Part shown: in pieces, positions 33,022 through 41,761 of the stretch
Numbering within the stretch: the first letter of the stretch is position 1
Layout of the letters: each line of letters begins with the position of its first letter
Assembly (NCBI GenBank): GCA_905198745.1
Contig: CAJKDU010000007.1
Span: 8,996 to 72,995, forward strand
Direction of reading: 5' to 3'
From: an uncultured Prevotella sp.
GTDB lineage: Bacteria > Bacteroidota > Bacteroidia > Bacteroidales > Bacteroidaceae
DNA: 64,000 nucleotides
Notes under the pieces: generated by a model
Told to the model about the DNA's origin: nothing
Database searches by the model: none
Seen by the model: the letters and a program-made list of their open reading frames with translations, nothing else
Made by a program: the position numbers and the translations under genes

Positions 33022-33472
33022 TGTTGTTTGGTGTTAAGATGTCTCCTATTTTGAGTCCCGGATAACGTCCGGAGTTGTTGGCTTCCTCAATGAGGCCTGC
33101 CGTCTGGTCGGCGTCAAGGTCGGATAGGTAGTCGGCATAGTTGGCCCCGCACTCCATGACGGGCATCTGGCGGCCAGACTTGCCTATCTTTACGTCGGCA
33201 GAGAGTTCAAAGCGCTTGCCTTCCGAGTAGGGGATGAATTGGAGCGAGTCGGCAAGAAAGCCCCCCTGAACAAGCGACTGCCAGTTGGCGGTGTAGACAC
33301 CGTGTCGTTTCCTGTAGCCCTCTTCGGCACGCCTTATCTTCAAGAGCCTTTCCTTGACGGCTCTTTCCCGCAGCGCCTGCTGCTTGCCGAAGCGGATGGG
33401 ACTGTAGATGCTCAGCGAAATGAGCACCAAGAGCACCAGCACGCATGCCGTGAGCAGATAATTGTTCTTCAT
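33002..33472 (-). CDS. Small single-pass exported protein, pseudopilin-like
   Basis: Unknown function. The 156 residues have one N-terminal hydrophobic helix (about 5-24, LLTACVLVLLVLISLSIYSP), then an amphipathic helix rich in Arg/Lys (RFGKQQALRERAVKERLLKIRRAEEGYRKRHGVYTANWQSL), and a beta-rich C-terminus. The layout of hydrophobic helix, long amphipathic helix, Y-x-x-R-x-G-x-Y and strands resembles type II/IV pseudopilins, but there is no prepilin peptidase site (G-F-x-x-x-E) at the right place. It overlaps the DUF3822 gene by 20 bases; the three genes down to rsmD are one operon. Divergent from the RecD-like gene. Confidence 0.65.
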   Translation of the reverse strand: MKNNYLLTACVLVLLVLISLSIYSPIRFGKQQALRERAVKERLLKIRRAEEGYRKRHGVYTANWQSLVQGGFLADSLQFIPYSEGKRFELSADVKIGKSGRQMPVMECGANYADYLSDLDADQTAGLIEEANNSGRYPGLKIGDILTPNNNAGNWE

Positions 33473-33499
33473 TTAGTTCGCTATTCCACTAATTTGGTG

Positions 33500-33507
33500 T
33501 AACTTTG
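33500..33507 (+). promoter_or_regulatory. -7 element of the RecD-like gene
   Basis: TAACTTTG (followed by CAAAGTTA, making a palindrome TAACTTTGCAAAGTTA that spans 33500-33515). The motif thus also reads as a -7 element on the other strand, 28 bases before the divergent pseudopilin-like operon. Confidence 0.55.
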
Positions 33508-33554
33508 CAAAGTTACGAAAAAGATTCCACACACTGCAAGAAAACGTTGAAAAG

Positions 33555-34982
33555 ATGTTGCAAGACGAGATTGTATACCAGATAGAAACCCACTTTGGTT
33601 TTGAACCTACAGACGAGCAGGCGCAAGCCTTACGCACTTTTGCCTCGTTTCTCACTTCCCGCCAGACTCATGCTGCCATGATTCTGCGCGGTTCTGCCGG
33701 CACGGGCAAGACATCTGTGGCAGGTGCCGTGGTGCGCACGCTGGTAGCGCTCGGGCAGAAGGTGATGCTCTTGGCGCCTACGGGACGCGCTGCCAAGGTG
33801 TTCGGACTTCATGCCGGACAGGCTGCCTTTACCATACACCGAAAGATATACCGCCAAAAGACCTTCACGGGGGAGATGACGGGGTTCAACCTCAACGACA
33901 ACTTGCATCAGGACACTCTGTTTATTGTAGACGAGGCGTCGATGATTTCCAATTACAGTTCTTCCGATCTTGCCTTTGGCAGTGGATGTCTGCTTGACGA
34001 CTTGATACGCTATGTCTATGCCGGCCGCAACTGCCGGCTCATGCTTATAGGCGACAAAGCGCAGCTTCCTCCAGTGGGCGACGACGAGTCGCCGGCTCTT
34101 TGCGACGGAGTGTTGGAAGGCTATGGGCTGGAAGTGTGGAGTGCCGACCTCAATGAAGTGCTGCGCCAGTCGGCACAGTCGGGCATACTCTACAATGCCA
34201 CGGTGGTGCGTTCCATGATTACCCATGATGACATCACGTGTCTGCCCCGTATCCGGTTCTCGGGCTTTGCTGACATCAGTATGGTGCCGGGCAACGAACT
34301 GGTGGAGCAGATAGCGTCGAGTTATGACCAAGTGGGCGAGGACGAAACGATGGTGATCACACGGAGCAACAAGCGTGCCAATATCTACAACCAAGGCATT
34401 CGCAACATGATTCTCGACCGCGAGGAGGTGCTTGCCGCGGGCGACATGCTGATGGTGGTGAAGAATAACTACTTCTGGACCAAGGACGACAAACGGTCGC
34501 CTATGGCTTTCATTGCCAACGGCGACCGCTGTGTGGTCTACAGGGTGCGCAACACGAGAGAGCTTTACGGCTTCCACTTTGCCGACGTGTGGTTGCGTTT
34601 TCCTGACTATGATGATTATGAACTGCAGGTGACACTCTGTCTTGACAGTCTGACGTCGGAGGCTCCTGCCTTGACAAGGGAGCAACAGAACCTTCTGTTC
34701 AATGGCATCCTGGAAGACTATGCAGACGTGCCGCTCAAGAGTGACCGCATGAAACGGGTGCGAGAGGATATCTACTATAACGCACTTCAGGTGAAGTATG
34801 CCTATGCAGCTACCTGTCATAAGGCACAGGGCGGACAGTGGGCTCACGTGTATGTGGACCAGGGGTATATGACGGATGACATGCTCACGCCTGACTATGT
34901 GCATTGGCTATACACCGCTTTTACACGTGCCACAGAGAAACTGTACTTGGTCAACTGGCCTAAGGAGCAGACTATCGGGTAG
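33555..34982 (+). CDS. RecD/Dda-like ATP-dependent DNA helicase
   Basis: Superfamily 1B 5'-3' helicase of unknown pathway. The 475 residues have the Q-type start FEPTDEQAQALRTFASFL, Walker A LRGSAGTGKTS (about 47-57), motif Ia LLAPTGRAAKVF, Walker B TLFIVDEASMIS, and motif III LIGDKAQLPPVGDDES. An RNP/SH3-like insertion follows, then the C-terminal motifs YAATCHKAQGGQW (motif V, UvrD_C_2) and YTAFTRATEKLYLV (motif VI). It lacks the RecB/RecC partners and the N-terminal extension of RecD2, which makes it a short Dda-like protein common in Bacteroidota. TAACTTTG at 33500-33507 is its promoter element. Confidence 0.88.
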   Translation: MLQDEIVYQIETHFGFEPTDEQAQALRTFASFLTSRQTHAAMILRGSAGTGKTSVAGAVVRTLVALGQKVMLLAPTGRAAKVFGLHAGQAAFTIHRKIYRQKTFTGEMTGFNLNDNLHQDTLFIVDEASMISNYSSSDLAFGSGCLLDDLIRYVYAGRNCRLMLIGDKAQLPPVGDDESPALCDGVLEGYGLEVWSADLNEVLRQSAQSGILYNATVVRSMITHDDITCLPRIRFSGFADISMVPGNELVEQIASSYDQVGEDETMVITRSNKRANIYNQGIRNMILDREEVLAAGDMLMVVKNNYFWTKDDKRSPMAFIANGDRCVVYRVRNTRELYGFHFADVWLRFPDYDDYELQVTLCLDSLTSEAPALTREQQNLLFNGILEDYADVPLKSDRMKRVREDIYYNALQVKYAYAATCHKAQGGQWAHVYVDQGYMTDDMLTPDYVHWLYTAFTRATEKLYLVNWPKEQTIG

Positions 34983-35026
34983 GGTAGCCGAGAGTGGCTT
35001 TCGGTCTAAGCATGCCGATTCTACCT

Positions 35027-36508
35027 TTATTTCATCTCAATCGGCGTGCCTATACATCCGTTGGGCATTTGGATGTGGAGCATGGAGCACACGGTGGCAG
35101 CCAGATCGGTGATGTGGGTCGTGCGGGTAGTATGGCCTTGGGGCACGTGCCAACCATAGAAGAGCATGGGAATGTGGGTGTCGAAGGGGCACCAAGTGCC
35201 ATGGGTTGTGCCGCCGTGGGGCTTCGTCTTGTCGTCATACACGCCCACAGTCGTGACAATCTGTATGTCGCCACTGCGCTTGGGATTATAGCCGTTGACG
35301 ATTTTTTCCTTGATAGGCGAGGGCATGGTGCTTGTTTCCACCTTGTCGAAGGGTACTGCATATTGTATCTGGTCGTCCTTCACAAGATAGTCGCAGAGTG
35401 TCGCTTCCACGTCGTCCAGTTTGAGCCTTGCCTTTTGTATGGCTTCATGGTCGAGATAGATGCGGTATTCTATCCAATCTTTCACAAGCGGTGTGCTTGT
35501 GCTATACTTTTCTTTCAGATATTTGTTGGCGCTTTCTATTTCTGCCGATGCACTCTGCACACCGGCAGCGAGTTTGTGTGCACGCTGGAAGTCTGCATTG
35601 TGAGAAGCAGCATGGTCGGCTGAAAGGAAGGCGAGATAATTGCCTTTGCCGAGTTTGCGGTCGAGCAGGTCGAAGATTCGCGACAGGTCGCGGTCGAGTT
35701 GTATGTAGGCTTCTTGGGTGATGGGCGAGCGGGTGCCGTATTCATGACCGATGTAGTCGGTCGACGAGAAACTAACGGCGAGGAAGTCGGTCACTTCATG
35801 GTTGCCCAGCTCTTCCCCGTTGATGGCCGCCATCGCCATGTCTGCCACGATAGTGTTGCCCATAGGTGTGAGGCGGATGTCCTTGCTCTGGCAGTGCTGG
35901 CGGTTGAAGTCGTTCACCCATTGGGGAAGCTTGTCCATATAGTAGGTGCTGGAGATGAACACCCCGTCCTTGTTGTCGAACCAGTAGGCTGCATCAGCGG
36001 CATGTCCGGCAGGAAGTATGCTGGCGCGGTCTTTGAGAGACACGCCTATAACCTTTGACTTGAAGTCGGTGGCGAGTTTCAACTGGTCGCCTATGGTCGC
36101 CGTGAGCAGGTTGCGCGGCGACATTTTACCCTCCTTGTTGCTGCTTCCCACGGGGGCTACTGTCGGGTCGTCTGTGCAGTAGGTCTTTTGTCCGTGAATC
36201 ATGAAGTTGTTGCCTGCTATACCGTTGATGGCAGGAACGCTACCTGTGTAGGTACTGGCATGTCCGGCGGCAGTGACGCTGGGAATGTAGTTGATGAAAT
36301 GGTTATCGCAGTTGTAGCCTTCGCTGATCAGACGCTTGAACCCACCTTCTCCGAACTTGTCGTAATAGTAGTCGAGGTAGTCCCATCGCATTTGATCAAC
36401 GATGATGCCGATTACCAGTTTGGGATGTTCGTAGGCTCCGCACGATTGTGCCATGGAGGCAATAGCGTAGCCTGTGAGGAAGAGGGCTGCCAAAATAGTT
36501 TTTTTCAT
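35027..36508 (-). CDS. PafA-type alkaline phosphatase
   Basis: Periplasmic phosphomonoesterase of the alkaline phosphatase superfamily, PafA branch, which in Bacteroidota releases phosphate regardless of phosphate supply. The ATG at 36508 gives 493 residues with a signal peptide (1-20, ending ASMAQ). Active-site residues can be placed: Asp38 in GIIVDQMRWDY, nucleophile Thr79 in YIPSVTAAGHAS, Asn100 in GIAGNNFM, and the K-D-R triad of the PafA branch in SLKDRAS (Lys159, Arg161). Metal ligands lie in SFSSTDYIGHEYG and FLSADHAASHN. The C-terminal THGTWCPFDTHIPMLFYG supplies a last His. The threonine nucleophile and K-x-R set it apart from E. coli PhoA. Monocistronic. Confidence 0.92.
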   Translation of the reverse strand: MKKTILAALFLTGYAIASMAQSCGAYEHPKLVIGIIVDQMRWDYLDYYYDKFGEGGFKRLISEGYNCDNHFINYIPSVTAAGHASTYTGSVPAINGIAGNNFMIHGQKTYCTDDPTVAPVGSSNKEGKMSPRNLLTATIGDQLKLATDFKSKVIGVSLKDRASILPAGHAADAAYWFDNKDGVFISSTYYMDKLPQWVNDFNRQHCQSKDIRLTPMGNTIVADMAMAAINGEELGNHEVTDFLAVSFSSTDYIGHEYGTRSPITQEAYIQLDRDLSRIFDLLDRKLGKGNYLAFLSADHAASHNADFQRAHKLAAGVQSASAEIESANKYLKEKYSTSTPLVKDWIEYRIYLDHEAIQKARLKLDDVEATLCDYLVKDDQIQYAVPFDKVETSTMPSPIKEKIVNGYNPKRSGDIQIVTTVGVYDDKTKPHGGTTHGTWCPFDTHIPMLFYGWHVPQGHTTRTTHITDLAATVCSMLHIQMPNGCIGTPIEMK

Positions 36509-36542
36509 GAATACTTGTGTGCTTTTTGTTCTTTGTCGGATG

Positions 36543-36550
36543 CAAAGGTA
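36543..36550 (-). promoter_or_regulatory. -7 element of the pafA-like gene
   Basis: TACCTTTG on the minus strand (CAAAGGTA on the plus strand), 35 bases before the start codon. Confidence 0.45.
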
Positions 36551-36594
36551 CACATTTCATGTTGTAACGGCATTTAAAACAAGTGACAATCCTG

Positions 36595-38016
36595 TTACAA
36601 CAAAGGCGAGAGAAGTCTGACAAGTGATTCCCACAGCCGAGCGAAGAACGGCCTGTGCGATTCGTGGCCTGTACTGTTAAGCAAGATGCAATGTTTCATA
36701 TCTTCGATGAACATGGCTTTCATCGCCAAGGCGGTAGGCGCATGGTAGATAAAAGCGTTGGCTTCGAAGTTGTTTTCAAAACTGCGGAAGTCCACGTTAG
36801 TGGAGCCACAAGAGCAGAGTGTGTCGTCGCACACGAGGACTTTGGAGTGGAGAAAGGCACTCGTGTGAAGATACACTTTCACACCAGCCTCAAGTATCTC
36901 GGTCACATAGGAGCGGCTTGCCCACTCTACCAGTTTGGAATCACTGTGGCAGGGAATCATCAGGCGCACGTCAACTCCGGCAAGTGCAGCGGTGCGCATG
37001 GCGAAGAGAATAGGCTCAGTGGGTAGGAAATAAGGTGATTGCAGATAGACATAACGGCGTGCCGACAGAAGAATGCGCACATAGCCCTGCATGATGTCGG
37101 GCCATGGCGAGACAGGACTGCTTGTCACCGCCTGAACAATGCAGTCGTTGGGCTCCACTTGCTGAGGCGGATAATATTTCCGGTTGGTGACGAGGGTGCG
37201 GTCTACGAAATACCAGTCAACGAGAAAGGCACGCTGAAGTCCGTATACTCCTCCTCCTTCTATCTTGATATGTGTGTCACGCCAAGGTTGCTTGCCGTTG
37301 CCCTTGACGTAGCGTAAGGCTATGTTCATGCCTCCGATGAAGCCTGTGGTTCCGTCAACGATGCAAAGCTTGCGGTGGTTGCGGTAGTTCATCTTGCTGG
37401 TGAAGGCTGGGAATTTTACAGGCATGAAGGCGTGAACTTCTATGCCGGCATCACGCATGCGCTCATAGAAAAGGTTCTTGACGTGCCAGTTGCCCACATC
37501 GTCATAGATAACCCTCACTTCCACTCCTTCATGGGCTTTGTCTATCAAGGCATCGGCCACAAGCCTGCCTAATGGATCGTCTGAAAAGATGTAGGAGTCA
37601 AGATGAATGTGGTGCTTAGCCTGTGAGATGGAATGAAGAAGTGCCGGGAAGAAGGCGTAGCCGTCTGTATAGGTGGTGATGTGGTTGTTCTTGAACGGAA
37701 GGGCCACGCTTTGGTTGATAAAGAGTTTGATGAGTGCCTGGTGTTCGGTGGGGAGGTTAAGTCCACGTTGCTCCACGTATTCCAGCATGGAGCGCTTGGT
37801 CAGTTGGTCCAGACTTCGTTGGCTCACCACCTTCTCCTTGCGCGTGTTCTGCCCGAAAAAGAAATAGAGCACGATGCCCACAAGTGGCATGAACGAGAGC
37901 ACAAGAACCCATGCCATGGTTTTGGCAGGTTGGCGGTTGTCCATCAACACATGCAGCATGGCAGCCACGACGATAATCGTGTAGGCGAGAATGACGAGCC
38001 AGTGTACGTAAATCAT
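36595..38016 (-). CDS. cls: Cardiolipin synthase
   Basis: Joins two phosphatidylglycerols into cardiolipin in the inner membrane. The ATG at 38016 gives 473 residues beginning MIYVHWLVILAYTIIVVAAM: two N-terminal transmembrane helices (about 4-23 and 33-55, MAWVLVLSFMPLVGIVLYFFFG), then two phospholipase-D domains. The HKD motifs are NHRKLCIVDGTTGFIGG (first; H-x-K with Arg in the middle) and FLHSKVLVCDDTLCSCGSTNVD (second). The 68 extra in-frame residues upstream to 38220 would overlap queE and carry no conserved sequence, so the inner start is used. queE ends 14 bases upstream on the same strand. Confidence 0.93.
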   Translation of the reverse strand: MIYVHWLVILAYTIIVVAAMLHVLMDNRQPAKTMAWVLVLSFMPLVGIVLYFFFGQNTRKEKVVSQRSLDQLTKRSMLEYVEQRGLNLPTEHQALIKLFINQSVALPFKNNHITTYTDGYAFFPALLHSISQAKHHIHLDSYIFSDDPLGRLVADALIDKAHEGVEVRVIYDDVGNWHVKNLFYERMRDAGIEVHAFMPVKFPAFTSKMNYRNHRKLCIVDGTTGFIGGMNIALRYVKGNGKQPWRDTHIKIEGGGVYGLQRAFLVDWYFVDRTLVTNRKYYPPQQVEPNDCIVQAVTSSPVSPWPDIMQGYVRILLSARRYVYLQSPYFLPTEPILFAMRTAALAGVDVRLMIPCHSDSKLVEWASRSYVTEILEAGVKVYLHTSAFLHSKVLVCDDTLCSCGSTNVDFRSFENNFEANAFIYHAPTALAMKAMFIEDMKHCILLNSTGHESHRPFFARLWESLVRLLSPLL

Positions 38017-38030
38017 ATCTTCCTGTTCTG

Positions 38031-38612
38031 TTATCTTACACCGATGAGCTTGTGGGTTTGCAGGGATAATTGCCACTTGGGGTGGCGCAAGATGTATTGG
38101 ATGCAGGCCTGCAGGGTTTGCTTGTCTGCTTGCGGATGGCCCGTGTCGCAAGGTTGAAGATAGTAGTAGTCGGCCTTGATACCGAAGTCCTCCACTCGTC
38201 CGGTATGGTCGAATATGCATTTCAGTTCATTGCACCGAGTTACTACTGGTCTTCCTGGAGCTCCTGTAAACAGCGCCTTGGGTGACACGGTTGACCAGTC
38301 GAGTCCTTCGGGCAATGGCTGCGTCCCATTTGTTTCCATAGCCACTTCATAGCCGTGTGAGTGGAGTAGGGCTATGAATGGGGCGTCAGCCTGTAGGGTC
38401 GGTTCGCCACCGGTGAGCACTACCAACCGCGTTTCGTAGGGAGCAATGGCGTTGACGATGTCTTCGTCGCTCATCTCTGTGTAATCATGGAAGTCAGTGT
38501 CGCAGAATGGACACCGCAGGTTGCATCCTGAGAAGCGGATGAAGATGGCTGCGCGTCCTGTATTGCGCCCTTCTCCCTGTAAAGAGTAGAATATTTCGTT
38601 GATGCGTTTCAT
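38031..38612 (-). CDS. queE: 7-carboxy-7-deazaguanine synthase
   Basis: Radical SAM enzyme that turns 6-carboxytetrahydropterin into CDG, a precursor of preQ0 and queuosine. The 193 residues carry EIFYSLQGEGRNTGRAAIFIRFSGCNLRC with the cluster-binding cysteines CNLRCPFC (C-x3-C-x2-C), then TDFHDY, VLTGGEPTLQ (GGEP, SAM binding) and METNGTQPLP. It lies 6 bases after queD; the two act in sequence (QueD makes the QueE substrate), so this is a deazaguanine operon. QueC and QueF are not in the window. The gene is followed closely by cls, probably by read-through. Confidence 0.95.
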   Translation of the reverse strand: MKRINEIFYSLQGEGRNTGRAAIFIRFSGCNLRCPFCDTDFHDYTEMSDEDIVNAIAPYETRLVVLTGGEPTLQADAPFIALLHSHGYEVAMETNGTQPLPEGLDWSTVSPKALFTGAPGRPVVTRCNELKCIFDHTGRVEDFGIKADYYYLQPCDTGHPQADKQTLQACIQYILRHPKWQLSLQTHKLIGVR

Positions 38613-38618
38613 GCCCTA

Positions 38619-38951
38619 TCAGTCAATTTCATAAGAGGCGATGTTTCCCTCACTTTCCTGAACGGTTACCTTATAGCAGTGGTCAATCTGCTCGGCGATC
38701 CAGCGTGCCATGTTCTCGGCGGTGGGGTTGAAGGGCAGTATGTCGTTGAGATACTTGTGGTCGAGCATCCCTTGTACCTTCTTCTTGATTTCAGTGAAGT
38801 CGGTCACCATGCCGGCATCATTGAGTTCGCGTGCCTTACAATAGATAGTGACTATCCAGTTGTGACCGTGTATGTTGGTACACTTGCTTTCATAGTCGAG
38901 TTCGAGGCGATGTGCCGCCGATATTTCGAGTCTTTTTTCTACGTAGTACAT
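38619..38951 (-). CDS. queD: 6-carboxy-5,6,7,8-tetrahydropterin synthase
   Basis: Converts 7,8-dihydroneopterin triphosphate to 6-carboxytetrahydropterin, the first committed step to queuosine. The 110 residues show the zinc ligands: His14 in SAAHRLEL and the pair in CTNIHGHNWIV (H28-x-H30-type). The catalytic cysteine precedes them in KCTNIHGHN, and FTEIKKKVQGMLDHKYLND and FNPTAENMARWI complete the T-fold. Slightly short for QueD (about 115-120), but all active-site residues are present. The gap of 54 bases to dnaG upstream contains no clear promoter. Confidence 0.94.
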   Translation of the reverse strand: MYYVEKRLEISAAHRLELDYESKCTNIHGHNWIVTIYCKARELNDAGMVTDFTEIKKKVQGMLDHKYLNDILPFNPTAENMARWIAEQIDHCYKVTVQESEGNIASYEID

Positions 38952-39005
38952 GTTGTTCTTTTTATTTTGTTTTGTGCACTTGTTTCCTCTCTCACACCGT
39001 TGCCA

Positions 39006-40928
39006 TCACACCATGATGTCCGTGCCGAGCTTCCTTGCTATGGCGTTGCGTATGGTTTGCAACTCTTTGAGTTCGGCCATGATGTCCATCATACGGTTCA
39101 TGTCGGACGATGCAAGTTTCAGTTCATTCTCCTTTTGTTTTATCATCTGGTCTATATAGTCCTTGCGGTAGTCGAGGATGAGGTGAAGGATTTGGTTGGT
39201 AAGACTGTAGCCGATGTTCTGGTTTGCGAAACTCTTGGACAGCTGAAACCTGTCAATGCTCATGTCTATAGCGAGCTTGTTGATTTCTAAGTCTGGGTGA
39301 TGGGTAAAGTAGGTTTCAGCCTTGAATCCTTCATCGTCGAGGTGTTCCACACATTCGTCGAGTATCCTGTCGTAGAGCGGCGTGTGGAAATGCAGTCCGT
39401 CTGCACCGAGATCGAGTTTCACGTATTGTGCAAGAGGTAATGACACATCTTCGTCGTCCTCGTTCTTCACGGTGATAGGCTCTTCCCCATGGCGTATGAC
39501 CAGTTGTATGATCATTTGTTCCACCATACGTTCCGGTTCTTTTCGTGGAGCGTCAGCCACGGGAGTGTTGTTCTTTCGTTCTTGTTCCCTACGCATTTCC
39601 TTGGTCGCCTGTTCACGTCCTGTCTGTATGAAGCCGTTCATGGTGTTGATGAGCGTCTGTTCCGAGATGCCTGTGCGGTGTGAACATTCCTTCAGATAAG
39701 TGGCGCGTACTATTTGGTTCTGTATGACAGAGATGCTTTTGACAATGGAGTTTATGGCTTCAGACCGTTTCATGGGGTCGGTGACTCCCTTGAGCATAAG
39801 GTTGATCTTGAAGACGATGAAGTCTGTTTGGTTGTCTTCCACATATTGACGGAAGTCATTGGCTGTATGTTTCCGGGCAAAACTGTCGGGATCTTCGTCT
39901 TCAGGAAAAAGCAATACTTTCACGTTCATGCCTTCAGCCAAAAGCATGTCGGTGCCACGGAGGGCAGCATGAATGCCTGCGGCATCACCGTCGTAGAGGA
40001 GCACAATGTTTTGCGTGAATCGGTGAAGGGTGCGAATTTGGTAGACGCTGAGTGCTGTGCCAGAGTTGGCCACCACATTCTCAATCCCGCTTTGGTGCAT
40101 GGAAATCACATCCATGTAGCCCTCAACCATGTACACTTTATCTTCCTTTGCTATCTGTTTCTTGGCCTGGTAGATGCCGTACAGTTCGTGGTCCTTATGG
40201 AATATCTCCGATTCGGGTGAGTTGACGTATTTCTGGTTGACGCCTTTGGTGCGTGAGTCGAGCACGCGGCCACCGAACGCCACCACCTTTCCACTCACGC
40301 CTATCCATGGAAAGACGACGCGTCCGGCAAAGCGGTCTACGAGTTCCCCCGTCTGTTCACGTCGGTAGGCGAGTCCGGTCTTGACAAGAAATTCGGGATT
40401 GTATCCTTTTTCACATGCTTGTTCAGACATGGCAGTGCGGTGGCTGAGTGCAAATCCGAGCCTGAACTTCTTGATAACGTCATCACGGAATCCACGGGAA
40501 CGGAAGTATTGCATGCCGACAGCAACGCCGTCGGGGTCGTTGTGGAGTACTTGTTCGAAATAGCCGGCAGCCCATTCGTTGACGATGAACATGCTTTCGC
40601 GCTCGTTCTGTTCTCTTTTCTCTTCCTCGGATAATTCCTTCTCCTTGATTTCTATGCCGTATTTGGCGGCCAGCCATCTCAGTGCTTCGGGGTAGGTCAT
40701 CTGCTCGTGCTCCATGATAAATCCCACGGCGTTGCCTCCCTTGCCGCAGGAGAAGCACTTGCATACGCCGCGCGAGGGTGACACGTAGAATGAAGGCGTG
40801 CGCTCGTTGTGGAACGGGCACAGCCCCTTGTAGTTGGCTCCGCTCTTGCGCAGCGTGACGAACTCCGACACCACGTCGACAATGTTGGCTGCGTCCATGA
40901 TGCGGTCTATGGTGGCTCTGTCTATCAT
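39006..40928 (-). CDS. dnaG: DNA primase
   Basis: Makes RNA primers for replication. The 640 residues have the N-terminal CHC2 zinc finger (about 37-63: CPFHNERTPSF, then CKCFSCGKGG), the RNA polymerase core with RFRLGFA-type contacts and LIKFRLGF in the 140-160 region, and the Toprim domain (about 255-345: YMVEGYMDVISM with the acidic EGYMD, and VLLYDGDAAGIHAA). The C-terminal helicase-binding region (about 450-640) is helical and highly charged, and ends in KLGTDIMV. The start MIDRATIDRIMDAANIVDVV is the family's. It is 7 bases downstream of the DKNYY gene and upstream of queD. Confidence 0.96.
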   Translation of the reverse strand: MIDRATIDRIMDAANIVDVVSEFVTLRKSGANYKGLCPFHNERTPSFYVSPSRGVCKCFSCGKGGNAVGFIMEHEQMTYPEALRWLAAKYGIEIKEKELSEEEKREQNERESMFIVNEWAAGYFEQVLHNDPDGVAVGMQYFRSRGFRDDVIKKFRLGFALSHRTAMSEQACEKGYNPEFLVKTGLAYRREQTGELVDRFAGRVVFPWIGVSGKVVAFGGRVLDSRTKGVNQKYVNSPESEIFHKDHELYGIYQAKKQIAKEDKVYMVEGYMDVISMHQSGIENVVANSGTALSVYQIRTLHRFTQNIVLLYDGDAAGIHAALRGTDMLLAEGMNVKVLLFPEDEDPDSFARKHTANDFRQYVEDNQTDFIVFKINLMLKGVTDPMKRSEAINSIVKSISVIQNQIVRATYLKECSHRTGISEQTLINTMNGFIQTGREQATKEMRREQERKNNTPVADAPRKEPERMVEQMIIQLVIRHGEEPITVKNEDDEDVSLPLAQYVKLDLGADGLHFHTPLYDRILDECVEHLDDEGFKAETYFTHHPDLEINKLAIDMSIDRFQLSKSFANQNIGYSLTNQILHLILDYRKDYIDQMIKQKENELKLASSDMNRMMDIMAELKELQTIRNAIARKLGTDIMV

Positions 40929-40935
40929 GGTTTCC

Positions 40936-41532
40936 TTACTTCAGTTTCTTGCCCAGGTACCATGTGTTGAACGAGTCGCGTGCGTAACCGTTGCCGAGCA
41001 CCTTGAAGTCGCCCATGGCGCTGCCTTCAATCTTTTTCCCCATATACCATACGGTGAACGTGTCGCGTGCATAGCCGTCGCCGAGCACTCTGAAGTTGCC
41101 GGTCGTGGTGCCAATCTTCTGCCCGAAATAGTAGGCATGGAAACTGTCCTTGGCATAGCCGTCGTCCAGGGTGGTGAAACTCGATGCGGTGGCACCGACA
41201 ATTTTCTTGCCGTTGAAGTACACGTTGAAATTATCTTTCATGTAGTCGGCTCCTCCTCTTCCTTCCGACCATGGCTCCTGCTTCAGTCTGAAGGTTGTGC
41301 CGTCTACGTAGGGCAACAGTTCACCCCTGTAGTATACGTCGCTTCCGCTTTTGGCATAACCGTGTCCCAAGAGGACAAGTCCAGCGGGTTTCAGCCCGGC
41401 CACCACCTTTCCGCGGTAGTACACATACTGGCTGTCGTGTGTATAGTCGGGATCGCGTGGTCCAGGTTGTGCAGCTGTGTGTAGTGTGGTGGCTAATAAT
41501 AGTATGGCGGTGAGAAGAATCCTTGCTTTCAT
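40936..41532 (-). CDS. Exported DKNYY-repeat protein
   Basis: Unknown function. The ATG at 41532 gives 198 residues with a signal peptide (1-21, ending HTAAQP). The mature part consists of about six repeats of 30-32 residues with the pattern D-x-x-x-V-Y-Y-x-G-K-x-(V/I), for example DSQYVYYRGKVV, SGSDVYYRGELL, DNFNVYFNGKKI, DSFHAYYFGQKI, DTFTVWYMGKKI and DSFNTWYLGKKL. This is the DKNYY family, thought to form stacked beta-hairpins. It starts downstream of TACCTTTG on the minus strand (near 41599) and leads directly into dnaG (7 bases), an odd partner for a periplasmic protein; co-transcription is likely. Confidence 0.8.
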   Translation of the reverse strand: MKARILLTAILLLATTLHTAAQPGPRDPDYTHDSQYVYYRGKVVAGLKPAGLVLLGHGYAKSGSDVYYRGELLPYVDGTTFRLKQEPWSEGRGGADYMKDNFNVYFNGKKIVGATASSFTTLDDGYAKDSFHAYYFGQKIGTTTGNFRVLGDGYARDTFTVWYMGKKIEGSAMGDFKVLGNGYARDSFNTWYLGKKLK

Positions 41533-41700
41533 GATGATGTGTTTTTTGAATTGTTCGTATGCGGCTATACGTCTGTATAGCCTTTGTATGCACAAAGGTA
41601 TGAAGATTTCATGTAACTTCCAAATTTATGTTGTCTGAAGTTGGTACTGAGGTAAAGTAGTGGCGTTTGCCGACCTTGAGAGCTGTTGATGGCTTGTTTG

Positions 41701-41732
41701 TTTGGCGGTACAGCAGATAATCCGTAATTTTG
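41701..41732 (+). promoter_or_regulatory. Promoter of the exported isomerase gene
   Basis: TTTG (41701-41704), 20 bases, TAATTTTG (41725-41732): full Bacteroidota consensus, 29 bases before the ATG at 41762. Confidence 0.65.
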
Positions 41733-41761
41733 CACTTGTAGATGAAATTAACAAACAAGAT

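Noticed and set aside
33630..34904. A 424-residue open frame on the minus strand opposite the RecD-like gene
   Set aside because: The sense strand encodes all helicase motifs; the antisense product has no recognisable domain.
38016..38220. Upstream extension of the cardiolipin synthase by 68 residues
   Set aside because: The extension overlaps queE in another frame and is not membrane-like; the inner ATG begins the expected two-helix N-terminus.
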